Source of the DNA: Desertivibrio insolitus
GTDB taxonomy: Bacteria > Actinomycetota > Actinomycetes > Actinomycetales > Microbacteriaceae
Length of the DNA: 64,000 nt
Direction of reading: 5' to 3'
NCBI RefSeq assembly: GCF_017355965.1
Contig: NZ_JAFIQW010000003.1
Location: forward strand, 396,001 to 460,000
Both the position numbers and the translations under genes were made by a program. Shown in pieces: positions 57,392-64,000 of the stretch (the stretch's first letter is position 1; each line of letters opens with the position of its first letter). Below the pieces are notes generated by a model. The model saw nothing but the letters and a program-made list of their open reading frames with translations, searched no databases and was not told the origin of the DNA.

Positions 57392-60339
57392 GGATCCGCC
57401 GGCTGCGACTCGCGGGGTTCGGGCCGTACCGCGGGGAGCAGGTCGTCGACTTCGACCGCTTCGACGAGGAGGGCCTCTTCCTCATCACCGGCAAGACCGG
57501 GGCCGGCAAGTCGAGCATTCTCGACGCCATCTGCTTCGCGCTCTACAACACGATCCCTCGCTTCGAGGGGCGGGAGAGCAAGCCGCGCAGCCACCACTGC
57601 TCGCCCGACGACCCGAGCTTCGTCGAGCTCGACTTCGACGTGCACGGCGAGACCTACCGCGTGTGGCGCACCCCCGAGTACCAGCGCCCTGCGAAGCGAG
57701 GCGGCGGTCTCACGACCGCGAAGTCGGAGGCCAGGCTGTTCCGCCTCGACGGTGACGAGTGGGTCGGGGTCGCCGCGCGGGCCGTCGACGTCGGCACCGA
57801 GCTGACCGAGATCCTGCCCATCAAGGCCGACCAGTTCCTGCAGGTCATCCTGCTCGCGCAAAACCGCTTCCAGCGCTTCCTGCTCGCGAAGACCGACGAG
57901 CGCCGCGCCCTGCTCCGAGCACTCTTCGGCACCGAGCGCTTCGAGCGGCTCGAGTCCGCCCTGCACGAGCGCCGCCGCGCGCTCGACGCCCAGGTCGCCG
58001 ACGCCCGCAGCCGGCTGCAGCACCTCGCGACCGTCGTCGCACAGCAGGCCGGAGTCGAGGAACGAGTCGAGCCCGACCTCGCCTGGTTCACCTCCACCCG
58101 GCAGGGGCTCGCCGACGAACTCTTCCAGGCCGATGTCGCCGCCCGCGCCGCGACCTCCCGCTCGGAGGCCGCCGAGCTCGAGCTCGCCCGCGTCACCGCC
58201 CTCGCCGAGCGGCAGGAACGTCGCGACCGTGCCCGCGGCAAGCTCGAGGACCTCCTCTCAAGGCAGGCCGACGTGGACGACGCCGCCGCGCGGGTGACCG
58301 CCGCCCGACGCGCCGCCGTCGTCTGGCCCCTGCTCACCGGATGCCGCACGGCCGACGCCGATGCCGTCGCGAGTGCCGAGCGTGCTGCCCGCCTCACCGC
58401 CGCATGGCGGGCGACCGAAACCACGGACGTCGCGGACCTCGACTCGTTCGTCGAGGAGCAGTCCGCTCGGCTCGGCGTGCTGCGCGCCGCGCTCGCCGAC
58501 GAGGAGCGGCTGCCCGCGCTCGAGCGCGAGGTGACAGCGGCCGCCGCGGCCATCGAGCAGCACGACGGCGCCGCCGTGTCGATCCGCACGGCCCTCGACG
58601 AGGTTCCGCAGCGCTTCGCCGAGCTCGACGAGGAGTCGACGCCGCTCGCCGAACTCGCGGCCACGCTCGCCGACCGGAAGCGGGACGTGCGGCAGCTCGA
58701 CGAGGTGCTCGCCGAGGCCCGCCGAGCCGAGAAGCTGCAGGGAGAGCTCGACCTCGCTCGCCGTGCCCTGCTCGACGCCAGCGCGACCAACGCCGCCGCG
58801 GCAGCCGCCTACGACGCGCTGCTCCGCCGCCGCATCGATCACATGGCGTTCGAACTCGCCGAGCAGCTGACGCCCGGCGAGCCCTGCGTCGTCTGCGGCG
58901 GCACCGAGCACCCGGCACCTGCCGCCACCGACAGCCCACTCGTCGCACCGGAGGACCTCGACGCCGCCGACGCGGCCGCCTCGGGTGCCCGCGCCGCCCT
59001 CGACCGAGCGCAGGACAGCTTGCGGGGGCTGGAGGCGGAGGTCGCCGCTGCCACCGCCCGGACCGAAGGCCGCACGGTCGGCGCGCTCACCGACGAGTGC
59101 GCCGCCGCGGCCGATCGCTGCGCCGCCGCCCGTGCCGCCGCCGAGCGGCTCGCCGAGCTGCAGACGCAGCGCGCCCAGCTCGAGACCGAACTCGCCGACC
59201 TGCGCGAGCGGTCGGAGCGACTCGCGGCCGAACGCGCGGAACTCGTGCAGCAGCAGAGCGACGCCGTCGCGGCGCACACGGCCGTAGCCGCCCGCGTCGC
59301 GGAGATGCGTGGCGACGCGGTGTCCGTGGCGCGATGCGTCGGCGATGCGGAGACCTCGCTCGCGGCCGCGCGCGACCTCGTCGAGGCCCGTCGTGTCGCC
59401 GAGGAGCGCGCCGCTGCCGCGACCACCGCGCGGGCATCGCTCGACGAGGCGCTCGAGGAGCAGGGCTTCGCGGGTGCCGACGCGCTCGTCGCCGCACACC
59501 TCACGGCGACCGAGGTCGACCGCCTGAGCCGCACCGTGGACGCGCACCGTGAGGAGCTCGCCGCGGTGCGCGCTCAGCTCGACGAAGCCCAGCTCGCCGA
59601 ACTGCCCGACGACCCCGTCGACCCCGCGCCCGCCCGGGACGCCGCCGCCGTCGCACGCGCCGAGCGCGACGAGGTGCTCGCGGCCCGCGCCGCGCTCAAC
59701 ACGCGCCTCGAGTTCGTCGGCGGGAAGGTCATCGAGGTCGAGGACCTGCTCGCGCGTTCCGAGCGGATGCTCGAGGAGCACGCCCGGGTCAGCGCGCTCG
59801 CCGCGGTCGTGCGGGGGGACGAGCCGAACACGCGACGGATGCGTCTCGAGACGTTCGTGCTCGCCGGGCGGCTGGAGTCGATCATCGCGGCCGCGAATCG
59901 CAGGCTCCACACGATGACCTCGGAACGGTACGAGCTGAAGCTCGACGACGAGAAGCAGTTCCGCAACGCCGAGACCGGTCTCGGCATCGGCGTGCTCGAC
60001 TCCCACACCGGGCTCGTGCGGCAGCCGGCGTCGCTCTCGGGCGGCGAGATGTTCCTCGCCTCGCTGTCGCTCGCCCTGGGGCTGGCCGAGGTCGTGTCCG
60101 AGCAGGCCGGAGGCATCCGGCTCGACACCCTCTTCGTCGACGAGGGCTTCGGGTCGCTCGACGGCGAGACGCTCGAGGTCGCGATGCACGCGCTCGACGC
60201 CCTGCGCGCGGGTGGCCGCACCGTCGGCGTGATCAGCCACGTCGAGTCCATGAAGGAGCGGATCCCGGCGAAGCTGCACATCCGCGTCGCGCCCTCGGGC
60301 GAGAGCGAGATCCTGACCAAGGAGACGGTGGGCGGCTGA
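57388..60339 (+). CDS. sbcC: Exonuclease SbcCD subunit C
   Basis: A 983-residue Rad50-type ATPase. Walker A is GKTGAGKS at 35-42, the zinc hook CVVCG is near residue 500 between two long Ala/Arg/Glu-rich coiled coils, the ABC signature is SLSGGEMFLASLSLALGLAE near 880, and Walker B is LFVDEGFGSLD near 915. ILLAQNRFQRFLLAKTDERR is the Q-loop region. GTG at 57388 shares GTGA with sbcD. The chain is of normal length and intact. Confidence 0.95.
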   Translation: MRIRRLRLAGFGPYRGEQVVDFDRFDEEGLFLITGKTGAGKSSILDAICFALYNTIPRFEGRESKPRSHHCSPDDPSFVELDFDVHGETYRVWRTPEYQRPAKRGGGLTTAKSEARLFRLDGDEWVGVAARAVDVGTELTEILPIKADQFLQVILLAQNRFQRFLLAKTDERRALLRALFGTERFERLESALHERRRALDAQVADARSRLQHLATVVAQQAGVEERVEPDLAWFTSTRQGLADELFQADVAARAATSRSEAAELELARVTALAERQERRDRARGKLEDLLSRQADVDDAAARVTAARRAAVVWPLLTGCRTADADAVASAERAARLTAAWRATETTDVADLDSFVEEQSARLGVLRAALADEERLPALEREVTAAAAAIEQHDGAAVSIRTALDEVPQRFAELDEESTPLAELAATLADRKRDVRQLDEVLAEARRAEKLQGELDLARRALLDASATNAAAAAAYDALLRRRIDHMAFELAEQLTPGEPCVVCGGTEHPAPAATDSPLVAPEDLDAADAAASGARAALDRAQDSLRGLEAEVAAATARTEGRTVGALTDECAAAADRCAAARAAAERLAELQTQRAQLETELADLRERSERLAAERAELVQQQSDAVAAHTAVAARVAEMRGDAVSVARCVGDAETSLAAARDLVEARRVAEERAAAATTARASLDEALEEQGFAGADALVAAHLTATEVDRLSRTVDAHREELAAVRAQLDEAQLAELPDDPVDPAPARDAAAVARAERDEVLAARAALNTRLEFVGGKVIEVEDLLARSERMLEEHARVSALAAVVRGDEPNTRRMRLETFVLAGRLESIIAAANRRLHTMTSERYELKLDDEKQFRNAETGLGIGVLDSHTGLVRQPASLSGGEMFLASLSLALGLAEVVSEQAGGIRLDTLFVDEGFGSLDGETLEVAMHALDALRAGGRTVGVISHVESMKERIPAKLHIRVAPSGESEILTKETVGG

Positions 60340-60352
60340 GCCGGCGGGGAAG

Positions 60353-60390
60353 CGTGGGCGCGCGGGCCTGAGGCCCGGCGCCCATGCCCG
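60353..60390. terminator. Bidirectional hairpin between sbcC and the ABC permease gene
   Basis: GGGCGCGCGGGCC (60356-60368), loop TGA, GGCCCGGCGCCC (60372-60383); one bulged base. It lies in the 52-base convergent gap and could end both transcripts. Confidence 0.65.
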
Positions 60391-60391
60391 C

Positions 60392-61255
60392 CTAGCGACT
60401 GCTGATCGTGCGGAACTTGCGGATCGACAGCGGCACGAACACCACGAGCAGCACCACGACGCCGATCAGCACGGTCAGCACCGGGTTCTGCAGCGGCCAC
60501 GAGTCGCCGGGCTGGTAGCCCTCGGGGACGTTGCCGAACAGCTGACGTGCCGCCAGCACGAGTGCGGACACGGGATTCCACTCGGCGAACACGCGCAGGG
60601 GCGTCGGCAGGTTCTCGCTGGGCACGAACGCGTTCGAGATGAACGTGAGCGGGAAGAGGATCAGGAACGACACGTTGTTGATCACCTCGGGGCTGCGCAC
60701 GCTCATGCCGAGGAAGGCCATCACCCACGAGAATGCGTAGGCGAACAGCAGCAGCAGCGCGACCCCCGCGACCGCCTCGAGGATGCTCGAGCGCACCCGC
60801 CACCCCACGAGCAGACCCGTGGCGATCATCACCACGAACGACAGCGCGTTGATGAACAGGTCGCCGTTCGTGCGGCCGATCAGCACGGCCGACGGGCTCA
60901 TCGGCAGCGTGCGGAAGCGGTCGATGATGCCTTCCTTGAGGTCCTGCGCCATGGCGGAGCCGGAGTAGGTCGAGCCGAACACGACCGTCTGGGCGAAGAT
61001 GCCGGCCATGATGAACTCGGTGTAGTTGCTGCCCGGGATGTCGATGCTGCCCGCGTAGACCTGGCTGAACAGCAGCACGAACATGATCGGCTGCAGCGTC
61101 GTGAAGACGAGGATGTCGGGCACGCGCTTGATCTTGATGAGGTTGCGCCGCGTCGTGATCCAGCCGTCGTTGAACCAGGTGGCGAGCGTGTTGTTCGGCG
61201 CCGGCTCCAGCTGCGGGGCACCGGTGGCTGTCGTGGGGCGGGTCGTGGTGGTCAT
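60392..61255 (-). CDS. ABC-2 type transporter permease, DrrB-like
   Basis: A 287-residue membrane protein with six hydrophobic segments. ITTRRNLIKIKRVPDILVFT precedes the first helix, MAQDLKEGIIDRFRTLPMSP is the DrrB-type cytosolic loop, and VSFLILFPLTFISNAFVPSE the conserved C-terminal helix. It pairs with the ATPase gene upstream, sharing ATGA. DrrAB pairs export drugs or lipids; the cargo is unknown. Confidence 0.93.
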   Translation of the reverse strand: MTTTTRPTTATGAPQLEPAPNNTLATWFNDGWITTRRNLIKIKRVPDILVFTTLQPIMFVLLFSQVYAGSIDIPGSNYTEFIMAGIFAQTVVFGSTYSGSAMAQDLKEGIIDRFRTLPMSPSAVLIGRTNGDLFINALSFVVMIATGLLVGWRVRSSILEAVAGVALLLLFAYAFSWVMAFLGMSVRSPEVINNVSFLILFPLTFISNAFVPSENLPTPLRVFAEWNPVSALVLAARQLFGNVPEGYQPGDSWPLQNPVLTVLIGVVVLLVVFVPLSIRKFRTISSR

Positions 61256-62232
61256 GCCGCCGCCTCCTCCTTGTCGTCGTGGCTCGCCGTGCGGCCGGTG
61301 ATCGTGAGGAACACGTCGTCGAGCGTGGGGCGCTGCATGCCGGCGTCGTGCAGCTGGATGCCCAGGGCCCGGACGTCGGCGAGCACCTGCTGCAGGGCGG
61401 CGGGCCCGTCGGCGACGGTGGTCGAGAGGGTGCGGCCGTCGGCCGTGACATCCGTCGACGTCGTGCCGACCCGGTCGAGGATCTCGACCGCCCGGTCGCG
61501 GTCGTCGCCGGAGACGAGGCTGATCTCGACCCGCTGACCGCCGACCTGCGACTTGAGCTCGTCGGCGGTGCCCCGGGCGATGACCTTGCCCTCGTCGATC
61601 ACGACGATGTCGTCGGCGAGGCGGTCGGCCTCCTCGAGGTACTGCGTCGTCAGCAGCACGGTCGTGCCGCCGTCGACGAGGCTCGTGATGATGTCCCACA
61701 GACCGAGGCGGCTGCGGGGGTCGAGCCCGGTGGTCGGCTCGTCGAGGAAGAGCACGGGCGGATTGATCACTAGCGCGCCGGCGAGGTCGATGCGCCGGCG
61801 CATGCCGCCCGAGAACCCCTTCACCGGGCGGTTGCCCGCCTCGGAGAGGTCGAACAGGTCGATGAGCTCCCGCGCCCTCGCCCGCGACTGCCTGCCGCCG
61901 AGGTGGTACAGCCGCCCGATCATGTCGAGGTTCTCGAACCCGGTGAGGTTCTCGTCGACCGCGGCGTACTGCCCCGAGGCGCCGATCATCCGGCGGATGC
62001 GGTCGGGCTCGCGCAGCACGTCGATCCCGTCGATCGCCGCGCTGCCGGAGTCCGGGGTGATGAGCGTGGTGAGCACCTTCGCGGTGGTGGTCTTGCCCGC
62101 GCCGTTGGGCCCCAGCAGGCCGAGCACGGTGCCGCGTGGCACCTCGAGGCTGAGGCCGTCGAGCGCCCGCACGACCGGCGCTCCCTTGGGGTTGTAGGTC
62201 TTGACGAGGTCCGTCGCTTCGATGAACGCCAT
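61252..62232 (-). CDS. ABC transporter ATP-binding protein, DrrA-like
   Basis: A 326-residue ATPase. Walker A is GPNGAGKTT, the Q-loop GASGQYAAVDENLTGFEN, signature KGFSGGMRRRIDLAGALV, Walker B LFLDEPTTGLDPRSR and the H-loop region TTQYLEEADRLADDI. The C-terminal 90 residues (ISLVSGDDRDRAVEIL on) are the DrrA C-domain. AGGAGG lies just before the ATG at 62232. It overlaps the permease gene. Confidence 0.94.
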   Translation of the reverse strand: MAFIEATDLVKTYNPKGAPVVRALDGLSLEVPRGTVLGLLGPNGAGKTTTAKVLTTLITPDSGSAAIDGIDVLREPDRIRRMIGASGQYAAVDENLTGFENLDMIGRLYHLGGRQSRARARELIDLFDLSEAGNRPVKGFSGGMRRRIDLAGALVINPPVLFLDEPTTGLDPRSRLGLWDIITSLVDGGTTVLLTTQYLEEADRLADDIVVIDEGKVIARGTADELKSQVGGQRVEISLVSGDDRDRAVEILDRVGTTSTDVTADGRTLSTTVADGPAALQQVLADVRALGIQLHDAGMQRPTLDDVFLTITGRTASHDDKEEAAA

Positions 62233-62340
62233 GCCGCCTCCTGGTCGGAACTACCTGCAGGTGGACAACGTACACATTGCCACCGACATTGTCGACGGAC
62301 TTCCGGTGAACGATGCAGGGCGCGTGCCTACGCTGGCGGT

Positions 62341-62637
62341 ATGGCAGGCGGCGTCGCGACTCTCGTGGTCGACGTCGCGCTGAGCCGCATCGACGCGTTG
62401 GCCGTGATCGCGCTCGCGATGGACGTCCCGGTGACCGGCGCGGGCACGATGGACGCCCACGTGCGGCTGCCCGGCGGAGAGCGCGCGTACGTCGAGATCC
62501 CGCGCTTCGGCGACCCGCCGCCGCTCGCGATCGACGTCGTCAGCGACGAGAGCGAGGAGGCGGCCCGCACCGCCGCTCTCGAACTACGGATGCTGCTGAG
62601 CAACACGGTCGGCTGGGAGCCGCGCCTGACGTTCTGA
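62341..62637 (+). CDS. Hypothetical protein, 98 residues
   Basis: A small soluble protein: VATLVVDVALSRIDALAVIA at the start, VTGAGTMDAHVRLPGGERAY in the middle, and DESEEAARTAALELRMLLSN near the end. No Cys, no signal peptide. I do not recognise it. TACGCT ends 6 bases before the ATG at 62341 and no Shine-Dalgarno sequence is seen, so it may be leaderless. It diverges from the ABC exporter. Confidence 0.6.
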   Translation: MAGGVATLVVDVALSRIDALAVIALAMDVPVTGAGTMDAHVRLPGGERAYVEIPRFGDPPPLAIDVVSDESEEAARTAALELRMLLSNTVGWEPRLTF

Positions 62638-62644
62638 CCCCGCC

Positions 62645-62674
62645 GGTCGAGTGACGCAGCCGCCTATCGAGACC
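62645..62674. repeat. Palindromic repeat family D, copy D5 (shortened)
   Basis: GGTCGAG, GACGCAGCCGCC, TATCGAGACC. Both ends are intact but the core has lost five bases compared with D1 and D3. Confidence 0.65.
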
Positions 62675-62717
62675 AGGGCGAAGGTCGCGGTACGCCGCAC
62701 CGCCCGGTGTGAAACGC

Positions 62718-62753
62718 GAAGAAGCCGCGCCCCCGAGGGAACGCGGCTTCTTC
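62718..62753 (-). terminator. Terminator of the lactate dehydrogenase gene
   Basis: GAAGAAGCCGCG (62718-62729) and CGCGGCTTCTTC (62742-62753) form a perfect 12-bp stem, 12 bases past the stop of the minus-strand gene. The minus strand continues GCGTTTC. Confidence 0.85.
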
Positions 62754-62764
62754 TACGACGAGGG

Positions 62765-64000
62765 TCAGTCGACGAGCCTGCCGCTGCCCACCTTCGCCGC
62801 CTCGCGGGTGCCCGCGGTGCGCGCGGCCGTCGCGGTGCCGCGGGGGCGCGACGACGCCACATCCGCCGCCGACACTGCTGCACCGTGCACGGCCCGCGGC
62901 GCCAGGCGCTCGAGCTGCGTGACGTGCGAGGGGTTGAGTTCCTCGAGCGAGTTGACGCCGAGCAGGCGCATCGTGCGCTCGATCTGCTCGCCGAGGATGG
63001 AGAGCGCGCGGTCCACCCCGTCGCGCCCGCCGGCCATGAGGCCGTAGAGGTAGGCGCGGCCGATCATCGTGAAGCGGGCGCCGAGGGCGACGGATGCCAC
63101 GATGTCGGCGCCCGACATGATGCCGGTGTCGAGGTGGATCTCGTACTCGTTGCCGACCTCGCGCACGACCTCCGGCAGGAGGTGGAAGGGGATCGGGGCG
63201 CGGTCGAGCTGGCGGCCGCCGTGGTTCGACAGGGTGATGCCGTCGACGCCGAGGTCGGCGAGCTTCTTGGCGTCGTCGACGTTCTGCACGCCCTTGACGA
63301 CGACCTTGCCGGGCCACTGGTCCTTGATCCAGGCCAGGTCCTCGAACGTGACGGTCGGGTCGAACATGGTGTCGAGCAGCTCGCCGACGGTGCCCGACCA
63401 CTTGTTGAGCGACGCGAACGACAGCGGCTCGGTGGTGAGGAAGTTGATCCACCACTCGGGGCGGGGGATCGCATTGACGACCGTGCCGAGCGTGAGCTGC
63501 GGCGGGATCGAGAAGCCGTTGCGCTTGTCGCGCAGGCGCGCACCGGCGACGGGGACGTCGACCGTGACGAGGAGGGTATCGTAGCCCGCGTTGGCGGCGC
63601 GCTCGACGAGCGCCATCGAGCGCTCGCGGTCCTTCCACATGTAGAGCTGGAACCAGTTGCGCCCGTGTGGAGCGGCCGCCTTGACGTCCTCGATCGACGT
63701 GGTGCCCATCGTGGAGAGGGCGAACGGGATGCCCGCGGCCGCGGCGGCGGTCGCACCGGCGACCTCGCCCTCGGAGTGCATCATGCGCGTGAACCCGGTC
63801 GGCGCGATGCCGAAGGGGTAGGCGACGGGGGCGCCGAGTACGTCCCAGCCGGTGGTGACGGTCGAGACGTCGCGGAGGATCGACGGGTTGAACTGGATGT
63901 CCTCGAACGCCTGGCGGGCCCGGCCCAGGCTGAGCTCGGCCTCGGCGGAGCCGTCGGTGTAGTCGAAGGGCGCCTTCGGGGTGCGGCGCTGCGCGATCTG
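62765..64000 (-). CDS. lldD: L-lactate dehydrogenase/alpha-hydroxy-acid oxidase, 5' end outside window
   Basis: About 411 codons of an FMN-dependent hydroxy-acid dehydrogenase. From the window edge: [40 protein letters not shown], then [57 protein letters not shown], catalytic His in [13 protein letters not shown] and FMN-binding [18 protein letters not shown]. It oxidises L-lactate (or a similar acid) to the 2-oxo acid at the membrane. No start codon is reached before 64000. The tail ([20 protein letters not shown]) is a poorly conserved extension. Confidence 0.93.
   Translation of the reverse strand, partial: QIAQRRTPKAPFDYTDGSAEAELSLGRARQAFEDIQFNPSILRDVSTVTTGWDVLGAPVAYPFGIAPTGFTRMMHSEGEVAGATAAAAAGIPFALSTMGTTSIEDVKAAAPHGRNWFQLYMWKDRERSMALVERAANAGYDTLLVTVDVPVAGARLRDKRNGFSIPPQLTLGTVVNAIPRPEWWINFLTTEPLSFASLNKWSGTVGELLDTMFDPTVTFEDLAWIKDQWPGKVVVKGVQNVDDAKKLADLGVDGITLSNHGGRQLDRAPIPFHLLPEVVREVGNEYEIHLDTGIMSGADIVASVALGARFTMIGRAYLYGLMAGGRDGVDRALSILGEQIERTMRLLGVNSLEELNPSHVTQLERLAPRAVHGAAVSAADVASSRPRGTATAARTAGTREAAKVGSGRLVD

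Noticed and set aside
1-64000. tRNA, rRNA, insertion sequence or riboswitch
   Set aside because: I read the intergenic regions on both strands and saw no cloverleaf, transposase gene or known riboswitch core. A covariance-model search could still find a diverged one.

Overview
This is a 64 kb chromosomal stretch from a high-GC actinobacterium, most likely of the family Microbacteriaceae. The reasons are the very GC-rich third codon positions, gene-end overlaps of the ATGA/GTGA/TTGA type inside operons, a NucS mismatch endonuclease instead of MutS/MutL, the coproporphyrin-dependent heme pathway (CgoX, CpfC, ChdC) and the Moco genes with a MoaC-MogA fusion. The family placement is inference from gene content and style, not a database match. 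I see no rRNA, tRNA, CRISPR array, insertion sequence or prophage. Both end genes (a flavin reductase at 1 and a lactate dehydrogenase at 64000) are cut by the window.

Layout. 0-15 kb: flavin reductase, Lon-substrate-domain protein, a Moco operon (moeB-rhodanese, moeA, moaC-mogA fusion, moaE, a 58-residue orphan), a lipoprotein, GNAT, an overlapping sigma factor/ogt pair, MFS pump, M20 peptidase, CsbD, and a second Moco unit (moaA-moaD) on the other strand. 15-17.7 kb: a three-gene operon of type III polyketide synthase, ICMT-type methyltransferase and FAD oxidoreductase with the architecture of the Streptomyces srsABC phenolic-lipid operon. 17.7-25 kb: HAD phosphatase, NucS, PhzF-like protein, MFS, a PPOX/unknown pair, M13 peptidase and a beta-lactamase-fold hydrolase.

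25.5-36.3 kb: a complete heme locus. hemA is divergent from hemE-cgoX; three small membrane-associated genes follow, then hemQ-hemH-hemC-hemD-hemB-hemL. Together these cover every step from glutamyl-tRNA to heme b. 36-44 kb: quinone reductase, two tandem duplicated lipoproteins, pfkA, a proline-rich membrane protein, and a secreted PL11 rhamnogalacturonan lyase with two LacI-type operator palindromes. 44-52.6 kb: AlkA-type glycosylase, DUF418 protein, the 5-oxoprolinase operon pxpABC, thioesterase, NhaA, and a MarR regulator divergent from a flavin reductase. 52.8-64 kb: GntR and Lrp regulators, an arginine hydrolase/ornithine aminotransferase pair, sbcDC, a DrrAB-like ABC exporter and LldD.

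The least expected content lies between genes. At least five families of short palindromic elements occupy intergenic DNA. The clearest is an alternating B-A-B-A-B array of 86-90 bp hairpins at 40857-41336. A second genome-style signal is that about 16 genes lack a Shine-Dalgarno sequence but have a TANNNT hexamer 6-8 bases before the start codon, which suggests leaderless transcripts.
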